Made by a program: the position numbers and the translations under genes. A stretch of 64,000 nt of DNA from Bacteroidota bacterium. Lineage in GTDB: Bacteria; Bacteroidota; Bacteroidia; Chitinophagales; Chitinophagaceae. The stretch is from positions 1-64,000 of the forward strand of contig CANGDH010000003.1 in assembly GCA_947452555.1 (NCBI GenBank), written 5' to 3'. The notes under the pieces were generated by a model. It did no database searches, was not told the DNA's origin, and worked only from the letters and a program-made list of their open reading frames with translations. Every line of letters starts with the position of its first letter. The stretch's first letter is position 1. Below, piece after piece: positions 45,879 through 54,306 of this stretch.

Positions 45879-47977
45879 AGTTTATTTTTTAATTTATATT
45901 TTAAAGAGGTATAATAAGTTCGTCCAGCTAGGTTTGGTAAGTTAATTGCGTCAATATAATTATTCATATTATCTGTTCCCATTTGAATTGAAATTCCATT
46001 TTTATATTCTTTTCCAATTGATGCGTTTACGGATATATAACCGTTTGCAAATTGGTCACCGTTGTCATATACCTCGTTTCCATTGGTATTTGCAACAGCC
46101 CATTTGCTTCTATAAACACATCGTACAGTAGCGAATATCCCGGTTGGGTTTTCATAGTTAACTCTAAATTGAAATTTATGCTTGCTAGTGTTGGGTAAAC
46201 CAACATAATCACTTAACAATAAAATTCTACTAGAGCCGTCTGTATTTCTAGTATAAACTGTACCTGTATTTATTAGTTTAATTTGATCCTTGTCACCTGT
46301 TTTTAAATATTGATATCCTAAAGAAATATGAATATTTTTATTTAGTTTTTGTTTCGTCTCTAACTCAATACCAGTGGTGTATGCATTTTTGATATTTAGA
46401 TAGCTATAAATTTGAGCACCACTTGCGTAATTCCCAACTTGCTGTACGTCAATCAAATTTTTTATATCATTTCTGAATAGTTGAACAATAATTTGATTAT
46501 TAAAAGTAGGCTCCCATTCCCAAGACAGATGTACACCAGTTGAATATTCGGGCTCTAATTTTTTCAACTGATAATAGTTACTGAATAAATTACCGATTTG
46601 ACCAAGTGTAGCAAGTTTTTCAATTACTTTCTGAGCCTCTACACTTCCAAATACACTATAACCACCAGCTGCGGCATTGGTAAAGTTCAAATAGAGTTGT
46701 CTGAAGTCTGGTGCCTTGAAACCTTGTCCTATACTCAATTTGAATCTAGAATTTGTTTTCACTTTATACAAAAAAGAAGCTTTAGGACTAAAAGCAGAAG
46801 CATAGTTTAAATTGTTATCATATCTAAAACCTGCATTGATAAATAATTTTGAACCATTATTCCATTCCCATTGATTGAATATATATTTTATAGAATTCGT
46901 TTTCACACTATCCACAAAATCATAACGGGAACTATTCACATTTTCACTTACGATTCCAACGCCAACTATAGTATTGGTATTCTTATTAATTTGAAATTCA
47001 GTTTGATTTTCAAATCTTTTAAAATTTTGTTTAAAAAGGTCATTATAAGGACTGCCGCTTAATGTAACTAGATCCTGTTTTGCTTTAAAATAAGTTAAAT
47101 AGGAATTAAATTTTGTTTTGATCTTATCATTAAATTGATGGTTTAAAATGATAGATGCATTTTGGTCATTATTGTTTTCATTGCCATTAGAATAGATGGT
47201 AGTGCCATTATTAGCAACTGCAATTACACTTTTTATATTTTCATTGTTGTATCTAATGTTGATATCTAAATTCGTTTTAGGCGTGATTTGATATTTCAAA
47301 GACTGCGTAATAGTAAAGCGCTCAATTGGAGTTATGAATCTTTTATTGCTATTGGGCTTTATACTAAATCCTTCCGTACTATAATAATTATAGAAACCTT
47401 GGTAAAAAAACTTTTTATAATTTTTTGAAGTAATAACGTTTGCGTCAATGGTTTTATAACTTCCATATCTAACACTAGTCTGTAAAGGGTAAGTAGCTGT
47501 TTTATCTGTGATTATATTAATAACTCCTGCCATTGCTTCACTTCCATATAAACTAGAAGAAGGTCCTTTTACGATTTCTATTTTTTTAATATTTCCTACT
47601 GTAATTCTATTCAAATCTAAAACACCAGCGGTACGACCAATAAGCGGTTCGCCGTCAATAAGTATAATTGTATAATCCGGATTTAGTCCTTGCAATTGTA
47701 CCCCAGCTCCAAAACCAGAAGTCATAGAAATGCCATTTTGCTCTTTTAGTACATCCGCTAAGCGTAAACTTCCCGCTTGACTGATATTTTTAGCATTTAC
47801 AATGCTTACTGGGACTGCTATATTTTTAAATTGACGTTCCGATTTGTTAGCAGTTACAAAGATGGTATCACTATATAAAGCTAAACTGTCTTTATTGAAA
47901 TTAACTTGTCCAATTGACTGGTTAATATTTATAATAAATAAGCCTAGTAGTAATAAAATGCTCCATTTTTTTATCAT
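45875..47977 (-). CDS. hmuR: TonB-dependent haem receptor (HmuR-like)
   Basis: 700 aa. Signal peptide, plug domain (V-S-I-V-N-A-K-N-I, A-D-V-L-K-E-Q-N-G-I, I-L-I-D-G-E-P-L-I-G-R, I-E-I-V-K-G-P-S-S-S-L-Y-G-S-E-A-M-A-G-V-I-N-I-I) and a 22-strand barrel. The barrel contains a F-R-Q-L-Y-L-N-F segment, the position of the HmuR/haem-receptor F-R-A-P-like box. The HmuY partner supports a haem substrate. A 14-bp palindrome lies 8 nt upstream. Confidence 0.86.
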   Translation of the reverse strand: MIKKWSILLLLGLFIININQSIGQVNFNKDSLALYSDTIFVTANKSERQFKNIAVPVSIVNAKNISQAGSLRLADVLKEQNGISMTSGFGAGVQLQGLNPDYTIILIDGEPLIGRTAGVLDLNRITVGNIKKIEIVKGPSSSLYGSEAMAGVINIITDKTATYPLQTSVRYGSYKTIDANVITSKNYKKFFYQGFYNYYSTEGFSIKPNSNKRFITPIERFTITQSLKYQITPKTNLDINIRYNNENIKSVIAVANNGTTIYSNGNENNNDQNASIILNHQFNDKIKTKFNSYLTYFKAKQDLVTLSGSPYNDLFKQNFKRFENQTEFQINKNTNTIVGVGIVSENVNSSRYDFVDSVKTNSIKYIFNQWEWNNGSKLFINAGFRYDNNLNYASAFSPKASFLYKVKTNSRFKLSIGQGFKAPDFRQLYLNFTNAAAGGYSVFGSVEAQKVIEKLATLGQIGNLFSNYYQLKKLEPEYSTGVHLSWEWEPTFNNQIIVQLFRNDIKNLIDVQQVGNYASGAQIYSYLNIKNAYTTGIELETKQKLNKNIHISLGYQYLKTGDKDQIKLINTGTVYTRNTDGSSRILLLSDYVGLPNTSKHKFQFRVNYENPTGIFATVRCVYRSKWAVANTNGNEVYDNGDQFANGYISVNASIGKEYKNGISIQMGTDNMNNYIDAINLPNLAGRTYYTSLKYKLKNKL

Positions 47978-47984
47978 AACACAA

Positions 47985-47998
47985 AGTTCCTAGGAACT
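47985..47998 (-). promoter_or_regulatory. Palindromic operator candidate for the haem-uptake operon
   Basis: AGTTCCTAGGAACT is a perfect 14-bp palindrome. On the minus strand GAACTTTG (47989-47982), a -7-like element, overlaps it, so a bound protein would block the promoter. Its sequence is not a Fur box. Confidence 0.5.
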
Positions 47999-48145
47999 AA
48001 GGCAAATGGGCTTTCAGGGCAGTATAAAATGTTATTTTATTGTATAATTATTACATTTCTATGACAAAACTTCCAGCATCAAATGTAATAAAGGTAAATT
48101 ACTGATCTTTGTCATATCATTATGAATTTATAATTCAGATAACAG

Positions 48146-48153
48146 TAACTTTG
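48146..48153 (+). promoter_or_regulatory. -7 promoter element of the response regulator
   Basis: TAACTTTG, 30 nt before the GTG start. Upstream, TATGACAAA (48060-48068) and TTTGTCATA (48108-48116) form a widely spaced inverted repeat. Confidence 0.5.
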
Positions 48154-48183
48154 AATTGAACTTTATAAACTGTTTTGTAAAAA

Positions 48184-48885
48184 GTGGATAAGAAATATCA
48201 TATACTTTTAGTAGAAGACGAGGAGCATTTGCACGAAGCCTTAAAGTTAAATTTAGAACTTGAAGGGTATGATGTTGACTCTGCATTTAATGGGCGAATA
48301 GCGCTTGAGCAGATTAAGAATGCCTATTATGATTTAATAATTTTAGACATTATGTTACCCGAGGTGGATGGGTTTACTATTATAGAAAAGCTCAGATTAA
48401 ATAACAATCAAACTCCAATATTGGTGTTAAGTGCAAAAAATACGAGTTTTAATAGAGTCCAGGGGTTGAAGCTAGGTGCTGACGATTATTTAAGCAAACC
48501 CTTTAATCTAGAAGAGCTACTTTTGAGAGTGGCTAAATTGATACAAAAATCACCTGTATCGGGAATTTCCACCTCTATTTCAAATACCTATTCTTTTGCA
48601 GGTCATCTGCTAGACTTTGATTCACTTGAAGTGTTATTAGCCAATGGTGAAAGCATTAATCTAACCAAAACAGAAGCATTATTACTTAAGTTATTGGTTG
48701 AAAACAAGAACACGGTTGTATCAAGAGAAAAAATACTACAAACAGTATGGGGCTATCAGGTTTTCCCCAACACTAGAACTATCGACAATTTTATCCTCAA
48801 TTTTAGAAAGCATTTCGAATTTGATTCTAAAAATCCCCAACATTTTATATCGATTAGAGGGGTTGGTTACAAGTTTAAAGATTAA
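48184..48885 (+). CDS. OmpR/PhoB-family response regulator (orphan)
   Basis: 233 aa from a GTG. The receiver has E-D-E at 11-13, phosphorylation site D55 (I-I-L-D-I-M-L-P) and K85 (L-S-A-K). The winged-helix trans_reg_C domain follows (L-T-K-T-E-A-L-L-L-K-L-L, R-T-I-D-N-F-I-L-N-F-R-K). No histidine kinase is adjacent, so its partner is elsewhere. It is divergent from the haem-uptake operon, which is a plausible target. Confidence 0.92.
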   Translation: MDKKYHILLVEDEEHLHEALKLNLELEGYDVDSAFNGRIALEQIKNAYYDLIILDIMLPEVDGFTIIEKLRLNNNQTPILVLSAKNTSFNRVQGLKLGADDYLSKPFNLEELLLRVAKLIQKSPVSGISTSISNTYSFAGHLLDFDSLEVLLANGESINLTKTEALLLKLLVENKNTVVSREKILQTVWGYQVFPNTRTIDNFILNFRKHFEFDSKNPQHFISIRGVGYKFKD

Positions 48886-48901
48886 AAGACTGGGAGCACC
48901 T

Positions 48902-48940
48902 TTCTATTTTTTTTGAAGCACGATTCTATTTTTTTGAAGC
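48902..48940 (+). repeat. 22-bp-period direct repeats
   Basis: TTCTAT-T(n)-GAAGC occurs at 48902-48919 and 48924-48940, 22 bp apart, between the response regulator and the esterase gene. The T runs may also help termination. Possible two-turn-spaced regulator sites. Confidence 0.35.
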
Positions 48941-48990
48941 CCCATTTTCTTTATTTTTTCTTAACTTACCTATAATTAAATATAATTGAC

Positions 48991-51120
48991 ATGAAAAAAC
49001 TACTATTCATTTTATTTTTTTATGCTTGTAGCGTTACAATTGTAAATGCACAGTTTCAGAAAGAAATTGATGCGTTTGCAAAAGCAGATAGTATTAATAA
49101 GCCAGAAGCGAATAGTGTTTTATTTGTAGGAAGCTCTTCTTTTAATTATTGGAAGGATATTAAGAATTATTTTCCAGGCGTGCCAATTATCAACAGAGGA
49201 TTCGGAGGATCTAGTTTAACTGACGTAATCCAATATGCAAATGAGACCATCATTAAGTACAAGCCAAAGCAAATTTATATTTATTGCGGTGAAAATGATA
49301 TTGCAGGAAGCGATACCCTTAGTCCTGAAACTGTGCTAATAAGATTTAAAAAATTATTTCAAATAATTCGCACTAATCTTGATCCAACTACACCAGTAGT
49401 TTTTGTGTCCATTAAGCCAAGTGTTGCAAGATGGAGTATGGAAGCCCGTATGGTGAAATCCAATTCACTAATAAAAATATTCTTAGCAACTCAGAAAAAT
49501 ACAACTTATTTAGATGTGCATAATGCCATGCTGGATTCACAAGGAAATGTGTTTAAAGATATTTTCATAGGCGACAACTTACATATGAATGCGAAGGGAT
49601 ATGCTATTTGGCAAAAAATTATTGCTCCTACTATAATCAACTCGCCTGCGCAGTCGAATGGTCCAATTATTGCAACAGTGTCTGGCAAGGTCGAAGGGAC
49701 TGTTCATGACGGCATTCAAATATTTAAAGGCATTCCGTTTGCACAAGCTCCAATAGGGGATCTAAGATGGAAAGCACCTCAGCCTGTAATTGCTTGGGAT
49801 GGTATAAAGCAATGCTTAAATTTTAGCGCAAGCCCAGTTCAAAACGATCCAATCCCTTTTATGTGTTGGTCTAAAGAATTTTTAATTCCTAAAGAGCCTA
49901 TTAATGAAGATTGCTTGTACTTGAATGTTTGGTCAAAACCAACCAAAGAAAAAAAGCCGGTATTAGTTTATATCTATGGAGGTGGTTTTATGTCAGGAGG
50001 TTCTGCTTGTCCTATCTATGACGGAGAAGCAGTTGCTAATAAAGACGTTGTTTTTGTTAGTATTAATTATAGAGTAGGTGTATTTGGTTTTTTGGCACAT
50101 CCAGAATTAACGAAAGAGTCACCTAATCATAGTTCAGGTAATTATGCTTTAATGGATATGGTGGCTGCGTTGGAATGGGTTAAAAAAAATATTGCCTCCT
50201 TTGGTGGTGATCCCAGTAGAGTTACCATTGCAGGTCAATCTGCTGGTGCTTTTGCTGTTAATTTTCTTTGCGCTACACCTTTAACTAAAGGTTTAATTAC
50301 TGGAGCGATTGCAGAAAGTGGTGGAAGTATATTGCCAAGTTCCATTAGACCCTCTATAAAATTAAAGGAGGCTGAAGCTATGGGAGCTGAATTTGCAAAA
50401 AAATTAAATTGTACTACAATCGCTGATTTAAGAAATAAGTCAGCAAATGAAATATTAAAGACAGCTGGAGGATTAAGTGCTCCTTTTGAAGATGGTTATG
50501 TGATACCAGAATCAGTTTTGACTATTTATACTAAAGGAAAACAAAATGATATTCCATTAATATTAGGTTGGAATGCAGACGATAAAATACCAGTCCCTTT
50601 TTTAACTGCAGTTAACTATAAATTACAAATACAAAAACGATTTGGATCAAAAGCAGCTGAAGTTTTAGCGCAATACCCAGGAGAGACTGATGCACAAGCA
50701 GCTATTTCGCAAGGTGACATGAATAGAGATGAAACCTTTGGGGTGCAAGGCTTTGCTTGGGCGAATGCACAAATTAAGTCAGGTAAAGCACCTGTATTTG
50801 TTTACAATTTTAATAAAAAACTACCTTCATACACACCTGCTTCAGATTTCGGAGCGTTTCATACAGGAGAAGTAGTGTATGCTTATGATAATCTTAAAAC
50901 GGTGGATAGACCTTGGGAAAAAGTAGATTTTGAATTAGCAACTGCTATGTCCACCTACTGGGTGAACTTTATAAAAAGCGGCAATCCTAATGGAGGCAGT
51001 TTAATTAAATGGCCTGCTTATGAAACTACTAAAGAACAAGTTTTAATATTAGATAAAAAAATTGAATCAACAAAACTACCAACAAAAGCAAAGCTTAAGT
51101 TGATAGCTACATTATTATAA
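48991..51120 (+). CDS. Secreted two-domain esterase: SGNH hydrolase fused to carboxylesterase type B
   Basis: 709 aa with a signal peptide ending N-A-Q. Residues about 25-220 are a GDSL/SGNH hydrolase: V-G-S48-S-S (nucleophile block I), G-F-G-G-S, G-E-N-D-I, and D-N-L-H-M-N-A-K-G-Y. Residues about 225-705 are a carboxylesterase B: E-D-C-L-Y-L-N-V-W, oxyanion G-G-G-F, nucleophile G-Q-S417-A-G-A, and F-H-T-G-E near the catalytic histidine. Both active sites look intact. Acetyl- or feruloyl-ester removal from polysaccharide is a likely use. yitT follows after 1 nt. Confidence 0.9.
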   Translation: MKKLLFILFFYACSVTIVNAQFQKEIDAFAKADSINKPEANSVLFVGSSSFNYWKDIKNYFPGVPIINRGFGGSSLTDVIQYANETIIKYKPKQIYIYCGENDIAGSDTLSPETVLIRFKKLFQIIRTNLDPTTPVVFVSIKPSVARWSMEARMVKSNSLIKIFLATQKNTTYLDVHNAMLDSQGNVFKDIFIGDNLHMNAKGYAIWQKIIAPTIINSPAQSNGPIIATVSGKVEGTVHDGIQIFKGIPFAQAPIGDLRWKAPQPVIAWDGIKQCLNFSASPVQNDPIPFMCWSKEFLIPKEPINEDCLYLNVWSKPTKEKKPVLVYIYGGGFMSGGSACPIYDGEAVANKDVVFVSINYRVGVFGFLAHPELTKESPNHSSGNYALMDMVAALEWVKKNIASFGGDPSRVTIAGQSAGAFAVNFLCATPLTKGLITGAIAESGGSILPSSIRPSIKLKEAEAMGAEFAKKLNCTTIADLRNKSANEILKTAGGLSAPFEDGYVIPESVLTIYTKGKQNDIPLILGWNADDKIPVPFLTAVNYKLQIQKRFGSKAAEVLAQYPGETDAQAAISQGDMNRDETFGVQGFAWANAQIKSGKAPVFVYNFNKKLPSYTPASDFGAFHTGEVVYAYDNLKTVDRPWEKVDFELATAMSTYWVNFIKSGNPNGGSLIKWPAYETTKEQVLILDKKIESTKLPTKAKLKLIATLL

Positions 51121-51121
51121 A

Positions 51122-52023
51122 ATGATATCGTCTTATCAAAACGCAAAAGCATACAAGAAATCAGTCCTTGCTAATAAACGACATTTAAAAGATATAGTAT
51201 TAATAATTGCTGGTATTTTGTCTGCAAGTTTTGGATTTAAAGGTTTTTTGCTTACCAATCATTTTATAGATGGAGGAGCTACTGGTATATCCCTGCTTAT
51301 ATCTGCATTAACAAGTATACCATTGTACCTGCTTATTATTTTAATTAATATCCCATTTGTAATATTAGGAGCAATAACAATTGGGAAACAATTCGCCATT
51401 AAAACGGCTCTTGCAATAATAGGATTAGCAATTTGCCTAGCTGTTGTAGAATTCCCAAATATCACTGACGATAAATTATTGGTTGCAGTATTCGGTGGCA
51501 TTTTTTTAGGTACTGGAATTGGGCTTACGATGAGAGGCGGTGGTGTAATTGACGGGACTGAAGTATTAGCAATTTATTTGAGTAAAAAAATCGGGGTAAC
51601 TATTGGCGATATCATAATTGTAATTAATGTAATCATTTTTGGATCTGCTGCTTTTTTACTTTCTATTGAAATTGCATTATATTCCATGATTACTTATTTT
51701 GCGGCTTCAAAGATGGTAGATTTTATTGTAGAAGGTATTGATGAATATATTGGTGTGACCATTGTTTCTTCACACTGCGAAGAAATTAGAATGATGATCA
51801 TAAATGTACTAGGTCGTGGCGTGACAGTGTATAGTGGCAAAAAGGATTTGGTAAAAGGGGCGAAGTGAAAGAAGTTGATATTATTTATACTGTAATTACG
51901 AGGCTTGAAATAAACAAGCTAAACATTGAAATAGAAAAAATCACCCCTACTGCTTTTGTTGTTATGAATACTGTAAAAGATACAAAGGGTGGAATGATTA
52001 AGAAGAAACCATTTAAATCCTAA
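51122..52023 (+). pseudogene. yitT: YitT-family membrane protein with a frameshift
   Basis: The first frame runs to a TGA at 51866-51868 (248 aa) with five helices of the YitT domain. The C-terminal DUF2179 domain continues in the +1 frame (E-V-K-E-V-D-I-I-Y-T-V-I-T-R-L-E ... G-G-M-I-K-K-K) to a TAA at 52021-52023. One extra A in the run of five at 51839-51843 would restore G-K-K-G-F-G-K-R-G-E-V and a normal 300-aa protein. It is either a recent mutation, a sequencing error or a programmed slip; both halves retain conserved sequence. Confidence 0.8.
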
Positions 52024-52040
52024 GGTTAAATCTAAATTCG

Positions 52041-52418
52041 ATGAAAACTAACATCAAACTAACGACACCTTTAGTTAAGCCGACTTCTACTACTGAATAT
52101 ATTAAAGCAATTCCTGCTAGTATTAGACCAGGATTTAAAGAGCTACATCAAATTATTATTACCTCAGCGCCAGAAGCCATACAGGATATTTCTTATGGAA
52201 TGCCTTGCTTAAAATTAAACGGGATACTAATTTACTATGCTTGTCATAAGGGCCATTATGGATTATACCCAATGGCAGATACAATTATAGAATTTAAGGA
52301 CAAATTGGGTAAGTATGAGATATCAAAAGGGGCTATTAAGTTTAACCATGGTAATCCTTTGCCAAAAAAGCTTATTAGCGAAATTGTCAAATATAGGGTA
52401 AAACAAAAAATGAAATAA
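52041..52418 (+). CDS. DUF1801 family protein (YdhG-like)
   Basis: 125 aa. I-P-A-S-I-R-P-G-F-K-E-L-H-Q-I-I, then I-S-Y-G-M-P-C-L-K-L-N-G, H-Y-G-L-Y-P, and the C-terminal K-G-A-I-K-F are the DUF1801 signature. The fold is related to the frataxin-like Fra protein of Bacillus, and to the N-terminal half of the CDGSH protein at 5248-5892. Function unproven. Confidence 0.88.
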   Translation: MKTNIKLTTPLVKPTSTTEYIKAIPASIRPGFKELHQIIITSAPEAIQDISYGMPCLKLNGILIYYACHKGHYGLYPMADTIIEFKDKLGKYEISKGAIKFNHGNPLPKKLISEIVKYRVKQKMK

Positions 52419-52450
52419 AATGTAATAAGATGTTTTATATTAAAAAATAT

Positions 52451-52458
52451 TACATTTG
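52451..52458 (+). promoter_or_regulatory. -7 promoter element
   Basis: TACATTTG, a full match to TAnnTTTG, 17 nt before the ATG of the lipoprotein gene at 52476. Confidence 0.55.
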
Positions 52459-52475
52459 TAAGACAAACTTAGAGT

Positions 52476-52907
52476 ATGAAAAAAGCACTCTTTATATTTT
52501 TAGTAATCCCATTTTTTTTTACTGCTTGCAGTAAGAGCGGGGACTCCATAACAGCACCTGTTACTCCTACACCTCCAGTGGTGATTACAGAAGCCGCAAT
52601 TGCTTATAGTATTGATATTGATCCAGGTGCTGGAAATATTTATGCATCGTTAGGTGCAACTCAGGCAGCTAATGTAAATGTTTCTTCTGCGATTCCAAAG
52701 TCAGGCGTTCAAATTGATGTAATTACAAATAAAGACAGTGATGGTTCAAGGGTTTCTTCTAGTAGCATTTCAAGTACTACTGCTACTAATGCAGTGACTA
52801 TTGAAAATCTTCAATCTGGAGTTTTATGTACGACAACTATTACAATTACATCTAAGACTACAGCATCGAATAGTGTTGTGAAATTTTTCAAGATAGCAAG
52901 AAAATAA
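52476..52907 (+). CDS. Small lipoprotein of unknown function
   Basis: 143 aa. The lipobox is F-F-F-T-A-C-S-K, followed by a proline/threonine linker. The mature part has low complexity in Ser, Thr, Val and Ala and looks like one beta-sandwich (A-I-A-Y-S-I-D-I-D-P-G-A-G-N, N-L-Q-S-G-V-L-C-T-T-T-I-T-I). It resembles Big/Fn3-like surface domains but I do not recognise a family. Confidence 0.68.
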   Translation: MKKALFIFLVIPFFFTACSKSGDSITAPVTPTPPVVITEAAIAYSIDIDPGAGNIYASLGATQAANVNVSSAIPKSGVQIDVITNKDSDGSRVSSSSISSTTATNAVTIENLQSGVLCTTTITITSKTTASNSVVKFFKIARK

Positions 52908-52910
52908 TTT

Positions 52911-53954
52911 TTATTTTACAGCGTAGCTTGGACGAATTAGCCAACTTTTTTTATTTGGAGCTCTAAGTAAAAACCAGCTAAAGAAAAACAGTGTAGTAAA
53001 AATAGTTAAGGCTATCACTGACCAGTTTGTGATATAAGGTTTTAAGTCAAAGAGAATACCATCATTCTTAAATTTGCCAAATCCTATAAGTGCAGGTATT
53101 CTATACCAATAGTAAGTTGAAACACTTGCAGCGGCAAAATATTTTCTCAAGAACGACGCTTCAATTAGCCAATTTATTTTATTTTTTTTAGTAATTAAAA
53201 AATTTAATAAAATATATAGTAAAACTGTTAGGCTAAATCCAATTATTGGCATTCTATAAGTAGTAATTATATCATCAATTGAAATTTTTTGTGTTGTATC
53301 GGCTACATGAAACCATCCCCAAATAAAACCTGGCAAACCTCCAATAGTTAATATAGCATTGATTTTTTGAAAAATATTTTTCTTTACTATCGACGGGTTT
53401 ATATTGGGAGTGGCATCTGGACAAGGCACAGAACAATTCACGCAACTAGTACAGTGTGCATTAGGTAGTGTTAGTATTGTATTACTCCCATATAATTTTT
53501 CAACAGGATGAATTGGGCAAAGACTCGCACACCATCCACTTTTCCAGTCATATTGAGAACTCATTATTAGTCCAATAAAAGCCGCGCCTAATAAAAGAAA
53601 TCCAGTTGCCATTCCATTAGTGTTAAATAATACATGCCTTAAGGGAACGAGTGTATATAATGCCACTATTGAAATGAGCTGTAATTTTGATTGTGTTAGG
53701 CTGCTCATTATTTTCCTTTTAGACAAATTAAAATGTCTTGGAAGTAGGTTGGTAGTAGCTAGTGGGCAAATATTTCTCCAAATTCCAGAAGCAATTACAA
53801 GTAAAAATGGAGCTACTGGAATTAAGATATCCCAAAATATAGTAAGTCCAATTTGAGGATAAAAGAACAAACAAAAAACAATAATCAGTCCTACGGTCCA
53901 AACTATTATTTGAATAATTTTTAAAAATTTCAGAGTAAATTTATTTTTGATCAT
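52911..53954 (-). CDS. NapH/4Fe-4S-type membrane protein
   Basis: 347 aa, about eight helices. Cysteines are C142 and C146 (W-C-A-S-L-C-P-I-H-P), and C168-x2-C171-x2-C174-x3-C178-P, which is a [4Fe-4S] ferredoxin motif on the loop. N-I-C-P-L at 61-65 is a further conserved motif of this family. NapH/NosR-like proteins pass electrons through the membrane to periplasmic reductases. Its partner is not adjacent. A Crp/Fnr-type dyad is placed at the class II position upstream. Confidence 0.82.
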   Translation of the reverse strand: MIKNKFTLKFLKIIQIIVWTVGLIIVFCLFFYPQIGLTIFWDILIPVAPFLLVIASGIWRNICPLATTNLLPRHFNLSKRKIMSSLTQSKLQLISIVALYTLVPLRHVLFNTNGMATGFLLLGAAFIGLIMSSQYDWKSGWCASLCPIHPVEKLYGSNTILTLPNAHCTSCVNCSVPCPDATPNINPSIVKKNIFQKINAILTIGGLPGFIWGWFHVADTTQKISIDDIITTYRMPIIGFSLTVLLYILLNFLITKKNKINWLIEASFLRKYFAAASVSTYYWYRIPALIGFGKFKNDGILFDLKPYITNWSVIALTIFTTLFFFSWFLLRAPNKKSWLIRPSYAVK

Positions 53955-53978
53955 TTTTAGCAGAAGCCAATTAAGCTG

Positions 53979-54022
53979 CTAAAGTATCTGAAATAAAATA
54001 TCCCGAAAATGATAATTATCAT
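53979..54022 (-). promoter_or_regulatory. Crp/Fnr-type promoter of the Fe-S membrane protein
   Basis: The dyad ATGAT-AATT-ATCAT (54009-54022) is a perfect palindrome with the FNR-like TGAT-N4-ATCA core. The -7 element TACTTTAG lies at 53986-53979. The centre of the dyad is 29.5 bp from the 5' edge of the -7 box, giving about -41.5 from the predicted start. The dyad also sits inside a larger hairpin (TATCCCG 53999-54005 with CGGGATA 54027-54033). Confidence 0.55.
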
Positions 54023-54068
54023 AATCCGGGATATAAGCATTAGTTGTTAAAGTCGCTCTTAATTCAGA

Positions 54069-54230
54069 TCAACTTCCTCTAGAACCACCTGTTTTAATAG
54101 GCTTCTTTGTGGTACCAGTTGATTTGGTACTTGCCTTTGCAATAAATTTAGAGCTGCCTCCTTGAAATGTATTCTTGGTTGCAGATGCTGCATTTTTAGC
54201 AGCCTTTTTTTCGTTGATATGAAATCCCAT
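54069..54230 (-). CDS. Small basic protein (53 aa), unknown
   Basis: ATG at 54230, TGA at 54069-54071. Starts M-G-F-H-I-N-E-K-K-A-A-K, then is rich in A, S, T, K and G and ends K-T-G-G-S-R-G-S. Very high Lys content and no hydrophobic segment suggest a soluble, possibly nucleic-acid-binding or disordered protein. It fills most of a 350-nt gap and has its own strand and stop, but I found no ribosome-binding site and cannot exclude a spurious frame. Confidence 0.5.
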   Translation of the reverse strand: MGFHINEKKAAKNAASATKNTFQGGSSKFIAKASTKSTGTTKKPIKTGGSRGS

Positions 54231-54306
54231 AATTGTTTATATTATGCTATAAATATAATTAATTAATTCGAAATAAGCTTTTACTTTTAATATCTAAACA
54301 TAAACA

